25,502 bases of DNA from Deltaproteobacteria bacterium (GCA_009668925.1 SBEK01000037.1:1-25502); one strand, 5' to 3'; counted from the first letter of the stretch, positions 8,688 to 16,489 are shown. Numbers and translations: made by a program. Notes: a model not told the origin generated them from the letters alone.

Positions 8688-9709
8688 TGCCTCTGACGAT
8701 TGCCATTGCTCATCGTGACACAACCGCTCTCGTTCTTGTCCGGCAAATCATTTCCCAGGAAACAGACTATAAAATAATCTGGACCACGGGCAGCGGGGCC
8801 GACCTCCTCGCGAAATGCCGGCGCGAACCGCCGGATCTGCTGCTTGTCGATCTGGCCCTGGCCAATGTCAACGGCGCTCAGCTGATCTGCGACATCATGA
8901 AGGAGGCCCCCTGCGCCATTCTGATTCTCTGTGATGCTCTGGCCCGGCAGGCGGGAAAAGTTTTCGAGGCTATGGGGTGCGGAGCACTCGACGCTATCGC
9001 CACACCTGTTCTTAAGGACGATGGTTTCGTGGCGGGACGGGACATCCTGCTCAAAAAAGTCGTTACGATGGCCAAACTTCTCGGCAATACAGCCCAACCG
9101 GCTCAACCGAAAGCCAGCAAAAGCCGGCCTGCACCGGGGCGCCTGCCGCACCTGATCGCGATCGGATCCTCCACAGGAGGTCCCAGGGCTCTGGCGACCA
9201 TTTTGTCCGGCCTTCCTGAAAAACTGGATGCCGCAGTGGTCATCTGTCAGCACGTCGATCAGCAGTTCGCCCAGGGTCTTGCCGAATGGCTGAACTCGCA
9301 ATCGCCGCTTGCCGTGGCCCTGGCCGAGGAAGGCATGCGGCCGCGCCCCGGTGTGGTTCTCGTCGCGGGAACGAACGATCATCTCGTCTTCGGCCCGGAT
9401 CAAGCCCTCCACTATTCGGAACATCCCCGGGAGTATCCTTATCGCCCTTCCGTCAATGCGTTCTTTGAAAGTATCCGGCAGTACTGGCCGCAGAAGGATC
9501 TGGCGATTCTCCTCACGGGCATGGGACGCGACGGCGGGGAAGGACTTACGGCGCTCCGCAGGATGGGCTGGCACACCATCGTCCAGGATGAAGAAACGTC
9601 CATTGTCTATGGAATGCCCGCAGCAGCTGTGGAACTGGGGGGCGCGGTGGAAATCCTGCCGCTGAAAGAAATCGCCGGAGCCATTCTAAGAAAGGTTCAA
9701 TTAAAATAA
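8687..9709 (+). CDS. CheB-type methylesterase with degenerate receiver (WspF-like)
   Basis: This is a 340-residue protein that removes methyl groups from receptor glutamates, opposing CheR. The C-terminal esterase domain (~153-338) has a complete catalytic triad: Ser162 in GSSTGG, His189 in CQHVD and Asp282 in GMGRDGG. The N-terminal receiver keeps the phosphoacceptor Asp55 (LLLVDLALAN). By eye, however, it has His9-Arg10 where receivers carry the acidic metal-binding pair. It also has Cys instead of Thr/Ser in ILILCDA and no Lys in the GALDAIATP loop. The block VFEAMGCGALDA and the overall layout resemble WspF. It is translationally coupled to the kinase. The altered receiver may be weakly phosphorylated or not at all. 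Confidence 0.91.
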   Translation: MPLTIAIAHRDTTALVLVRQIISQETDYKIIWTTGSGADLLAKCRREPPDLLLVDLALANVNGAQLICDIMKEAPCAILILCDALARQAGKVFEAMGCGALDAIATPVLKDDGFVAGRDILLKKVVTMAKLLGNTAQPAQPKASKSRPAPGRLPHLIAIGSSTGGPRALATILSGLPEKLDAAVVICQHVDQQFAQGLAEWLNSQSPLAVALAEEGMRPRPGVVLVAGTNDHLVFGPDQALHYSEHPREYPYRPSVNAFFESIRQYWPQKDLAILLTGMGRDGGEGLTALRRMGWHTIVQDEETSIVYGMPAAAVELGGAVEILPLKEIAGAILRKVQLK

Positions 9710-9721
9710 AGGAATTATATT

Positions 9722-10942
9722 ATGCCAGAAAAAGAGACGCCCATTTTCACCCGGTCCGGCCAGGACCATGCCGCAACGCTCACGGCTCATAAGATCAAGG
9801 TTCTCCTCATCGACGATCAGGCCATTGTCGGCGCAGCCGTGAAGCGGATGCTCGAACCGGAGACCGATATCATTTTTCAATTCTGCCAGGATCCGACGCA
9901 GGCGATCCCGACAGCCGCCGAGTTTGCCCCGACCGTCATCCTCCAGGATCTGGTCATGCCGGACATTGATGGCCTGACCATGGTAAAATTTTTCCGGGTT
10001 CATCCCCAGTTGAAGAATGTGCCTCTGATCGTTCTGTCCTCCAATGAAGAGGCCGTGACGAAAGCAAAAGCGTTTGAGCTCGGAGCCAACGACTATCTCG
10101 TGAAGCTCCCGGACCGGATTGAACTTATCGCCCGCATCCGCTACCATTCGCAGGGCTATATCAATCTGCTGCAGAGAAACGAGGCGTATGCCGCCCTCTT
10201 GGCCAGCCGTCAGGCGCTCGCCGCCGAACTCGCGCAGGCGGCAGACTATGTCGTATCGCTCATGCCGGAACCTCTTCCCACGGGAAGCATCACCACGGCC
10301 TGGCGCTTCTTTCCGAGCGCCCAGCTGGGAGGCGACAGCTTCGGCTATCACTGGATCGACGAGGACAACTTCGCCATGTATCTTCTCGACGTCTGCGGAC
10401 ACGGAGTCGGCTCGGCGCTGCTGTCCGTATCCGCCTTCAATGCCATCCGCTCCCAGACACTGCCGAAAACGGATTTCCGGTTGCCCCAGCAGGTTCTGGC
10501 GACGCTTAATGATGCCTTCCAGATGGAACACCACAACAATCTCTACTTCACTATCTGGTATGGCGTTTTCAATCGCCCCAGCCGCGAGCTGCGCTTTGCC
10601 AGCGGCGGACATCCTCCGGCTTTCCTTGTTTCACGAGAGGGAGGGCTCACCAAGCTGATGACGAACAATCTGTTTATCGGCGGGCTGCCCGAAAGCACCT
10701 ATCAGGGAAGCTCTGTCGCCGTCGGGCCGGGCGCTCATCTGTATATCTTTTCGGACGGCGTTTACGAAGTGGACCATCCCGGCGGCGAAATGTGGACGCT
10801 GGACGAACTGGGAGCCTATGTGCTGGAAAGCCGCCTGGGCAGCGGCGAAGACATCGATGCCCTCTATCACAAGATGCAGGCTTACAGGGGTCAGGATATT
10901 CTGGATGACGACTTCTCCATGCTGGCCGTTCAATTCACCTGA
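9722..10942 (+). CDS. Response regulator: WspR-like receiver fused to PP2C/SpoIIE phosphatase
   Basis: This is the output protein of the operon, 406 residues. The receiver (~25-145) is complete: Asp31-Asp32, phosphoacceptor Asp76 in LQDLVMPDIDGLT, Ser106-Ser107 and Lys128 in NDYLVKLPD. The stretches PTVILQDLVMP, GANDYLVKLPD and ELIARIRYHS closely resemble the WspR receiver as I recall it. A helical linker (~150-180) leads to a PP2C/SpoIIE-type Ser/Thr phosphatase. Its metal-binding motifs are all present: GGDSFGY, DVCGHG, FSDGVYE and DDDFSML. WspR would instead carry GGDEF here. The likely substrate is a phosphorylated STAS-type anti-sigma antagonist or similar protein; none is encoded nearby. 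AAGGA lies 8 bases before the ATG. It is the last gene of the operon, and no clear terminator follows. Confidence 0.93.
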   Translation: MPEKETPIFTRSGQDHAATLTAHKIKVLLIDDQAIVGAAVKRMLEPETDIIFQFCQDPTQAIPTAAEFAPTVILQDLVMPDIDGLTMVKFFRVHPQLKNVPLIVLSSNEEAVTKAKAFELGANDYLVKLPDRIELIARIRYHSQGYINLLQRNEAYAALLASRQALAAELAQAADYVVSLMPEPLPTGSITTAWRFFPSAQLGGDSFGYHWIDEDNFAMYLLDVCGHGVGSALLSVSAFNAIRSQTLPKTDFRLPQQVLATLNDAFQMEHHNNLYFTIWYGVFNRPSRELRFASGGHPPAFLVSREGGLTKLMTNNLFIGGLPESTYQGSSVAVGPGAHLYIFSDGVYEVDHPGGEMWTLDELGAYVLESRLGSGEDIDALYHKMQAYRGQDILDDDFSMLAVQFT

Positions 10943-11001
10943 AGGGTGAAAGAAGAAATTCACGGAAAACAGGCTCTCACGGTTCGCCGCCCCGCGCGGA
11001 T

Positions 11002-12636
11002 TTACCGGATGCAGACGCTCAAGACCTCCATCAGATCGGTTTCCCCCGCGATCACTTTGGCGACGCCACACTGGAGCAGCGTCTCCATTCCCTCGGTCAT
11101 GGCTGTTTTGCGAAGAGCCGCAATGGATTTGCGGCTGATGATCATATGCTTGATGTCGTCGGAGGCAATGAGCAACTCAAAGAGTCCCATTCGGCCGCGG
11201 TAGCCCATGTTGTTGCATGCTTCACAGCCTTTTGCTCGGTATAGTCTGAAATTATCGGTGTAAGCGAGGTTGAGCGCGGCAAAGGCCTTCTCTCCGTAAT
11301 GATGGGCAAGCTCCGCGTATTCCTGCTCCGGGGGATGATAAGCTTCCTTGCACTTGCCGCACAGGCGGCGCACCAGCCGCTGCGCCAGAACGCACAAGAG
11401 CGAATCGGCAAAGGCGAAGGGGTCGATGCCCATGTCGAGCAGACGGACGATGGTTTCCGGGGCATTATTGGTATGCAGCGTGCTCATAACCAGATGGCCG
11501 GTTGTCGACGCCTCGATCCCCATCTTAGCCGTTTCGTAGTCGCGCATTTCACCGACCATGATGACGTCGGGATCGGCGCGCAGAAAAGACCGCATTGCCG
11601 CCGCGAAATCCAGGCCGATCTTGTGATGCACCTGCAGCTGCCGGATGCCCTGCTGCGCGATTTCCACCGGATCCTCCGCCGTCCATATCTTGATGTTGGG
11701 TTTGTTGATGATCTGGAGCGCCGCATGGGCGGTCGTCGTCTTCCCCGAACCGGTCGGACCGACCAACAGAATGAGTCCGTAAGGTTTTTTCAATTGGGCC
11801 TGGAAGAGATGGTGGGCCTTGGCGGGCATCTTCAGTTCGTCAAAGGTCATGATCTTCCCGCGGGTCAGCAGACGCAGAACGACATCTTCCACATAGCCGT
11901 GTGTCGGCAGCGTAGCCACCCGGAGCTCGATTTCGTCGGCGCCCGGAACCCTGTATTTGATTTTACCGTCTTGCGGCAGACGTTTTTCGGTAATATCCAG
12001 GTCCGCCATGATCTTGATCCGGGAAACGATTGCGGCCCGGTATTCATACGGGAAATTCTTATAATGAATGCATTCACCGTCGATCCGGAAGCGCACGTTG
12101 ACAGCTTTGTCTTTGATGTCCGGCTCGATATGGATGTCGGAGGCCCGCCTGTCATAGGCATCATTGATGGCATCATGAACCAGTCTGACAACATTGACGT
12201 CCGTCTCGGATATGCCGTTTCCGGCGTCACTTTTCACTTCGCCGTTAGCATCCGCGGAATATTCGTCTTCATCCGCCGGCTCACCGATATTATAAAAATA
12301 TTCGATAAACTTCCGGATGTCCTTTTTTGATGCGGAAAAATATTCGACCGACTTCGTCTTCAGAACATTCTCGATCACGTCTTTCTTGATGATATCGTTC
12401 GGATCGTCGACGACGACGATGATTTTTCCTCCGCGGAATCCCAGAGGCACCCATAGTTCGCGCCTCAAATATTCGCAGCGCAGATTCCTGAGCAGGTCTT
12501 CCGGGATGGGGTAGTCCCTGCTGAAGTCAATGGAATTGCCGGTGACGGGAGAAGCCGCTTTTTCCTTGACTCCCTGCTTCGCGGGAATACCCGGAGCGCC
12601 GGTACTTTCTTTAACGGGGTCGCCTTTAGCATTCAT
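11002..12636 (-). CDS. GspE/PilB-family type II secretion or type IV pilus assembly ATPase
   Basis: This is a cytoplasmic hexameric-type ATPase of 544 residues that powers pilus extension or type II secretion. After a low-complexity start, residues ~42-112 look like a single MshEN/T2SSE_N-type domain. The ATPase core follows, with ASDIHIEP, Walker A GPTGSGKTTT (~292-301), Asp-box AEDPVE, Walker B DVIMVGEMRD and His-box STTGHLVMSTLHTN. A zinc tetracysteine motif (CGKC near 424 and CEAC near 467) is typical of GspE and PilB. AGGAA lies 7 bases before the ATG. No pilin, pilC/gspF or pilT lies next to it, so its exact machine is open. Its 3' end faces the phosphatase gene. It is probably co-transcribed behind the TonB-like gene. 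Confidence 0.9.
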   Translation of the reverse strand: MNAKGDPVKESTGAPGIPAKQGVKEKAASPVTGNSIDFSRDYPIPEDLLRNLRCEYLRRELWVPLGFRGGKIIVVVDDPNDIIKKDVIENVLKTKSVEYFSASKKDIRKFIEYFYNIGEPADEDEYSADANGEVKSDAGNGISETDVNVVRLVHDAINDAYDRRASDIHIEPDIKDKAVNVRFRIDGECIHYKNFPYEYRAAIVSRIKIMADLDITEKRLPQDGKIKYRVPGADEIELRVATLPTHGYVEDVVLRLLTRGKIMTFDELKMPAKAHHLFQAQLKKPYGLILLVGPTGSGKTTTAHAALQIINKPNIKIWTAEDPVEIAQQGIRQLQVHHKIGLDFAAAMRSFLRADPDVIMVGEMRDYETAKMGIEASTTGHLVMSTLHTNNAPETIVRLLDMGIDPFAFADSLLCVLAQRLVRRLCGKCKEAYHPPEQEYAELAHHYGEKAFAALNLAYTDNFRLYRAKGCEACNNMGYRGRMGLFELLIASDDIKHMIISRKSIAALRKTAMTEGMETLLQCGVAKVIAGETDLMEVLSVCIR

Positions 12637-12721
12637 GTATAAATTCCTGTATGTTTTCCGGATCAGGCATCTTTAGAGCATTTTCCGGGGGCATCTCACC
12701 GAAGCTGTCCCGCATCGCCCG

Positions 12722-13282
12722 TTATTGATAGCGAAACGAAGCGGTGATGTGCAGGCGCGAAAGCTCATACTTTGCGGGCAGCGGACCAAAGGGCGCTGCG
12801 GCATTAATGACATCCAGGGTTCCCTGATCCAGACTTGCCGAACCGGAGGACGATGTCAAAAGCAACTGCGCCAATGATCCATCGGCATTAATGGACATCA
12901 GGATGACCACTACGCCGACTTCGCTTTTCCTGTATGCTTCGGCCGATATCCAGATCGGCAATATCTTTTTTTTCAGAGTCGCCAGATAGCCCGCATACTT
13001 CATATCGGAAGAACCCAGATCTACCGTGTCCTCGCGTCCTCCCTCCGGGATTGGCTTGGCTTCCTTTTTTTGCGGTTGTACTTTTTCACGCACCGGTTTT
13101 GCTTTTTCCTCTTTTGCGGGTTCTTCGGCCCGCTGAGGCTCGGATTGTGCAATTCGCACGGTGAAAAGCTCGGCGGCTTTGACATTGTCGCGCAGGTCCA
13201 CCATGCTGCTCACGGTAATCAACGCGACATGCCCGATGATGGAGATAATGATCGGCAAAAGAAAAATCTTTTTTGAATCCAT
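12722..13282 (-). CDS. TonB-like C-terminal domain protein with N-terminal membrane anchor
   Basis: This is a 186-residue envelope protein. One N-terminal membrane segment (~6-26) is followed by a Glu/Lys/Pro-rich periplasm-spanning spacer (~48-85). A TonB/TolA-type C-terminal domain (~95-186) comes last, with the recognisable GVVVILMSINADGSLAQLLLTSSSGS and an ending ITASFRYQ. The closest description is a TonB-family or TolA-like energy-coupling or envelope protein; the partner receptor is unknown. No exbB/exbD is adjacent. It lies 85 bases upstream of the ATPase gene on the same strand, with a promoter 20 bases upstream of its start. The ribosome site is weak (GCGAGAAAAG). Confidence 0.78.
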   Translation of the reverse strand: MDSKKIFLLPIIISIIGHVALITVSSMVDLRDNVKAAELFTVRIAQSEPQRAEEPAKEEKAKPVREKVQPQKKEAKPIPEGGREDTVDLGSSDMKYAGYLATLKKKILPIWISAEAYRKSEVGVVVILMSINADGSLAQLLLTSSSGSASLDQGTLDVINAAAPFGPLPAKYELSRLHITASFRYQ

Positions 13283-13302
13283 GCTTTTCTCGCTTATGTG
13301 GA

Positions 13303-13331
13303 ATCATATACGGCATTTGCCTCAAAATCAA
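13303..13331 (-). promoter_or_regulatory. Sigma-70-type promoter for the TonB-like/ATPase pair
   Basis: Read on the minus strand, TTGATT (13331-13326) is followed by a 17-base spacer and TATGAT (13308-13303). The predicted transcript start is about 14 bases before the TonB-like ATG. This is a good match in spacing and position. Confidence 0.55.
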
Positions 13332-13376
13332 CAATATGATAACCAAAATGTGATTTTAGACACGGCGGGATATAAC

Positions 13377-13850
13377 ATGCTGACAGATGAAGAGTACATG
13401 AGATTGGCCCTGGACGAAGCGCGCAAAGCCGCTGCCGGGGATGAAGTGCCGATTGGCGCGGTATTGGTTCAGGACGGCCGCATTCTCGCCTGCGCGCACA
13501 ACGCTCCCATCGCGCTTAACGACGCTTCCGCACATGCCGAAATGCTGGCCATCCGTATGGCCTGCCGGGAAACCGGCAATTACCGCCTGACCGGAGCAAA
13601 ACTTTATGTAACGCTGGAACCCTGTGTCATGTGTGCCGGCGCGATTCTCCAGGCAAGGCTTGGGCAGGTTATTTTCGGCGCCCGCGATCCGAAAGCCGGA
13701 GCCGTGGTTTCTCTCTATCAGATTCTGAGTGACAACCGTTTCAACCATCAGGTGAATGTGTCGGAAGGAATTCTGCGGGATGAATGCGGGGAAATTTTGA
13801 GTAGATTTTTTAGAGAAAAGAGGGTAAGAGCCGAGTCGGCAGTTGAATAA
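13377..13850 (+). CDS. tadA: TadA, tRNA-specific adenosine deaminase
   Basis: This zinc deaminase converts adenosine 34 to inosine in the tRNA-Arg(ACG) anticodon. The 157-residue product starts MLTDEEYM, with GGCGGGA 6 bases before the ATG. The frame stays open ~70 codons further upstream, but that stretch overlaps the divergent TonB-like gene and its promoter and lacks family similarity. Zinc and catalytic residues are all present: His53 and catalytic Glu55 in SAHAEML, and Cys83 and Cys86 in EPCVMCAGA. The tail GARDPKAGAVVSLY is characteristic of bacterial TadA. It is followed after 5 bases by a tRNA gene. Confidence 0.93.
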   Translation: MLTDEEYMRLALDEARKAAAGDEVPIGAVLVQDGRILACAHNAPIALNDASAHAEMLAIRMACRETGNYRLTGAKLYVTLEPCVMCAGAILQARLGQVIFGARDPKAGAVVSLYQILSDNRFNHQVNVSEGILRDECGEILSRFFREKRVRAESAVE

Positions 13851-13855
13851 ATTGC

Positions 13856-13949
13856 GGAGAGATGTCTGAGTGGCCGAAGGAGCACGACTGGAAATCGTGT
13901 GTATGCCCACAAAGGTGTACCGCGGGTTCGAATCCCGCTCTCTCCGCCA
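13856..13949 (+). tRNA. tRNA-Ser(GGA)
   Basis: The acceptor stem GGAGAGA pairs with TCTCTCC, with discriminator G and an encoded CCA (13947-13949). The anticodon stem is CACGA/TCGTG with loop CTGGAAA, giving anticodon GGA at 13890-13892. The long variable arm of a class II tRNA and the GGTTCGAATCC T-arm are present. It reads serine UCC/UCU codons. Confidence 0.96.
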
Positions 13950-13957
13950 GATAACAC

Positions 13958-13990
13958 CAATAGGGACGTTGGCATTCAACGTCCCTATTG
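13958..13990. repeat. Perfect 14-bp hairpin between two tRNA-Ser genes
   Basis: CAATAGGGACGTTG (13958-13971) and its exact reverse complement (13977-13990) flank a 5-base GCATT loop. No U-tract follows (AATAACG), so it is not a typical terminator. It could be a solo REP-like palindrome or a processing hairpin between the tRNAs. No second copy was seen in this window. Confidence 0.85.
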
Positions 13991-14011
13991 AATAACGATA
14001 GGAAGATAATC

Positions 14012-14105
14012 GGAGAGTTACCGAAGTGGTCGTAACGGGATCGACTCGAAATCGATTTGGGGGTCACAAGCTCCCACGGGGGTTCGAATCCCCCACTCTC
14101 CGCCA
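14012..14105 (+). tRNA. tRNA-Ser(CGA)
   Basis: The acceptor stem GGAGAGT pairs with ACTCTCC, with discriminator G and an encoded CCA. The anticodon stem is ATCGA/TCGAT with loop CTCGAAA, giving anticodon CGA at 14047-14049. A long variable arm and the GGTTCGAATCC T-arm are present. It reads serine UCG codons and lies 62 bases after tRNA-Ser(GGA). Confidence 0.96.
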
Positions 14106-14302
14106 TTGATTACAGCAGGATCAACCACCTCGCAGTAAGCTGTCGATGTATGAAATGAACGTCGTTGTTTCGTAATAAGCTACGGAGAATTAACGCTCGT
14201 CTTGCAAAGCGGGATTAAAGCTCACCCTTTGATTCAGTCAGGTGTCTTCAAAATTTGGGTTGATTCCTGTCCATTTATCCATTAAGAGTCTTGATCAGGC
14301 AA

Positions 14303-14308
14303 TAATAT
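14303..14308 (+). promoter_or_regulatory. Possible -10 box for the SRP RNA
   Basis: TAATAT lies 7 bases before the first paired base of the SRP RNA, the expected spacing for a -10 element. No convincing -35 box is present 16-18 bases upstream. The rest of the stretch from 14106 to 14302 shows nothing I can assign. Confidence 0.4.
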
Positions 14309-14315
14309 GAAATAT

Positions 14316-14410
14316 GGCCGGGTCCCGTACAACGAAGGCTTGTGAACCCCGTCAGGTCCGGAAGGAAGCAGCGGCAGCAAATCCCCTCGTGTGTTGCGGT
14401 AAACCCGGTC
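14316..14410 (+). ncRNA. ffs: Bacterial small SRP RNA (4.5S-type)
   Basis: This is the RNA scaffold of the signal recognition particle that binds Ffh. The universally conserved apical loop CAGGTCCGGAAGGAAGCAGC lies at 14353-14372. The ends GGCCGGGT (14316-14323) and ACCCGGTC (14403-14410) pair to close the rod. The size of ~95 bases fits the short bacterial type without an Alu domain. An AT-rich stretch (ATTTATATTTTATTATC) follows and may help termination. It sits just upstream of dnaX, a common arrangement. Confidence 0.95.
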
Positions 14411-14464
14411 TCCATTTATATTTTATTATCCCCGGCGTAAAAAACCCAATGTAATGAGGTTCAA

Positions 14465-16162
14465 TTGGAATATCTGGTATTAGCCCGAAAATTTCGCCCG
14501 CAAAAATTTGACGATGTTGCGGGTCAGGAGCCCGTTATCCGAACCTTAGCCAATGCGATCGGCCAGGGACGCATCGGACACGCGTTTCTGTTTTCCGGCC
14601 CCCGGGGCGTCGGCAAGACGTCGGTGGCCCGGATTCTGGCCAAATCGCTCAACTGCGAGAAAGGACCGACGGCCGAACCCTGCAATATCTGTCCGAACTG
14701 CAGGGAAATCACCGATGGGACATCGATGGACGTTCGCGAAATCGACGGCGCCTCCAACCGCGGGATAGATGAAATCCGTGAACTTCGTGAAAATGTCAAA
14801 TTTGCTCCGGCCGCTTCCAAATACAAAATCTATATCATCGATGAAGTGCATATGTTGACCCGCGAGGCGTTCAATGCTCTTCTGAAAACGCTCGAAGAAC
14901 CGCCCGGCCACGTTATTTTTATCTTTGCCACGACGGAAAACCACAAGGTCCCCGCCACCATCCTGTCCCGCTGCCAGTGTTATGATTTTCGCCGCATATC
15001 GCTTGCGCAAATAGCGGAAAATCTCGCGGTCATCGCCGCGAAAGAAGGCATCACGATCAGCGAGGCGGCGCTTTCCTGGATCGCCGAAGCCGGCGACGGG
15101 AGCATGCGCGACGCCCAGAGTATTTTCGATCAGGTGATTTCCTATGCCGGCCTGGCCATCTCCGACGACGATGCGGAAGATATTCTGGGCCTGGCCGATC
15201 GTAAATACCTCTACCGCCTTTCTGAAGCGGTGATGGCCCGCAACGCCGGCGCCTGCCTGATGATTCTGGAAGAAGCCTATCTGGCCGGCATTGACATGAA
15301 GCACTTTTATTCGATGCTGCTCAAACATTTCCGCAATTTACTGCTGGTAAAAATCGCCGCGGACGGCGGTGTGTCCTTCGATATCGCGCCCGAACAGGTG
15401 GCGAAGCTTAAAGATCAAACGCACAAGATCTCGCGGGAAACCCTGCGGTGCTACCTGGATATCCTTCTCGGTGAAGCCGACAGTCTGCGCCGCAGCCAGG
15501 AAGTGCGGATGAAAATTGAAACCATCCTGGTCCGGATGGCTTATTTGGAACCGGTTCTTCCTGTCGGCGAAATCCTGGCGACTCTGGAGTCGCTGGCCAA
15601 CAGGCTGCAGACTAACGACCCGCCGCCCCGGAACGGAACCGTCGCCGAGCCGGCGTCAATAAGGTTGTCCGAGCCGCCGCACCCCGCGGCGCAGCAAGAG
15701 TCAGCCGATCCTCCCGGCCCGCGCCCCGCTTCCGAAGCAGTAAAGCCCGTTCATACGGCAAAGCCCGCGCCGGGCCATGATCTGAAAAGCTTTATCAAGC
15801 GGGAGAATCCGCCGCTGGGCGCTAAAATCGATGCGGCGGAAATCCTGGGGCTGGAGAACGGCTGTTTGACACTGGGCTTCCCGAATGGTTATATTTTTCT
15901 CGACAGCATCATGGAAAAGCCGCAGAAAGACGAGTTGGAAAGGATTGCGGAACTTTTTTATTCGCAAAAAATCTCCCTGGCGATCAAAACGATCGAGACG
16001 CCGAAGATAAACGGATCCAACCGCAGCGCAAAAGCAAACACCCTAAACGACATCAAGCGTGAGGCCATGAATTCTCCGATTTTTCAGAAAGTGCTCTCAC
16101 AGTTTGAGGGAGCGGAGCTTGTGGATATTAAACCAATTACGGATAAAAAGCAGGGAGGGTAA
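14465..16162 (+). CDS. dnaX: DnaX, DNA polymerase III clamp-loader subunit gamma/tau
   Basis: This is the AAA+ ATPase subunit of the replicative clamp loader, 565 residues. It starts with TTG at 14465: GAGG lies 5 bases upstream, and the N-terminus EYLVLARKFRPQKFDDVAGQ matches the family's start exactly; no in-frame ATG is near. Walker A is GPRGVGKT (45-52). The zinc module is Cys64, Cys73, Cys76 and Cys79. Walker B is IIDE (124-127), sensor 1 is ATTEN (155-159) and the arginine finger is SRC (~168-170). A Pro/Ala-rich linker (~380-440) leads to a tau-type C-terminal domain. No obvious frameshift slip site for a short gamma form was seen. The stop is 5 bases before the next gene. Confidence 0.95.
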   Translation: MEYLVLARKFRPQKFDDVAGQEPVIRTLANAIGQGRIGHAFLFSGPRGVGKTSVARILAKSLNCEKGPTAEPCNICPNCREITDGTSMDVREIDGASNRGIDEIRELRENVKFAPAASKYKIYIIDEVHMLTREAFNALLKTLEEPPGHVIFIFATTENHKVPATILSRCQCYDFRRISLAQIAENLAVIAAKEGITISEAALSWIAEAGDGSMRDAQSIFDQVISYAGLAISDDDAEDILGLADRKYLYRLSEAVMARNAGACLMILEEAYLAGIDMKHFYSMLLKHFRNLLLVKIAADGGVSFDIAPEQVAKLKDQTHKISRETLRCYLDILLGEADSLRRSQEVRMKIETILVRMAYLEPVLPVGEILATLESLANRLQTNDPPPRNGTVAEPASIRLSEPPHPAAQQESADPPGPRPASEAVKPVHTAKPAPGHDLKSFIKRENPPLGAKIDAAEILGLENGCLTLGFPNGYIFLDSIMEKPQKDELERIAELFYSQKISLAIKTIETPKINGSNRSAKANTLNDIKREAMNSPIFQKVLSQFEGAELVDIKPITDKKQGG

Positions 16163-16167
16163 TCAAG

Positions 16168-16482
16168 GTGCACAACATCGGCAATATCATGAAACAGGCC
16201 AAGAAAATGCAGGAAAAGATGGGCCGGCTGCAGCAGGAACTGGAAACAAGAACCATTGAAGCCCAATCGGGTGGTGGAATGGTCAAGGTGCTGGTTAACG
16301 GGAAATTTGAAATCGTTTCGCTGAAGATTGAAAAAGAAGTTGTCAATCCGGAAGATGTCGAGATGCTGCAGGACCTGATCGCCGCGGCAGTCAACGAAGG
16401 CATCCGCAAATCGCAGGAAATGGCGTCCTCCGAAATGGCGAAAATCACCGGGGGCTTGGGCATTCCCGGGATGGGGATGTAG
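16168..16482 (+). CDS. YbaB/EbfC-family nucleoid-associated protein
   Basis: This is a small DNA-binding dimeric protein of 104 residues, usually encoded between dnaX and recR, as here. It starts with GTG, preceded by a strong AGGGAGGG ribosome site at 8 bases. Signatures are the N-terminal helix [20 protein letters not shown], then [20 protein letters not shown] and the Gly/Met-rich tail [10 protein letters not shown]. Length is standard. Its cellular role is not well defined in the family. The conserved dnaX-ybaB-recR order supports the call. Confidence 0.94.
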   Translation: MHNIGNIMKQAKKMQEKMGRLQQELETRTIEAQSGGGMVKVLVNGKFEIVSLKIEKEVVNPEDVEMLQDLIAAAVNEGIRKSQEMASSEMAKITGGLGIPGMGM

Positions 16483-16489
16483 AGGACGC

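Noticed and set aside
8636..9574. 312-codon minus-strand frame opposite CheB
   Set aside because: It overlaps the intact CheB catalytic domain, and its composition is that of an antisense shadow.
11299..12330. 343-codon plus-strand frame opposite the GspE/PilB ATPase
   Set aside because: The minus-strand ATPase has every family motif in order, while this frame has none.
13161..13376. Upstream extension of tadA by 72 codons
   Set aside because: It runs through the divergent TonB-like gene and its promoter. The ATG at 13377 has a good ribosome site and gives the normal TadA N-terminus.
16130..16155. A-rich run near the dnaX end as a programmed frameshift site
   Set aside because: It lies in the last codons of the gene, too late to yield a gamma-type product, and no adjacent stem-loop was seen.
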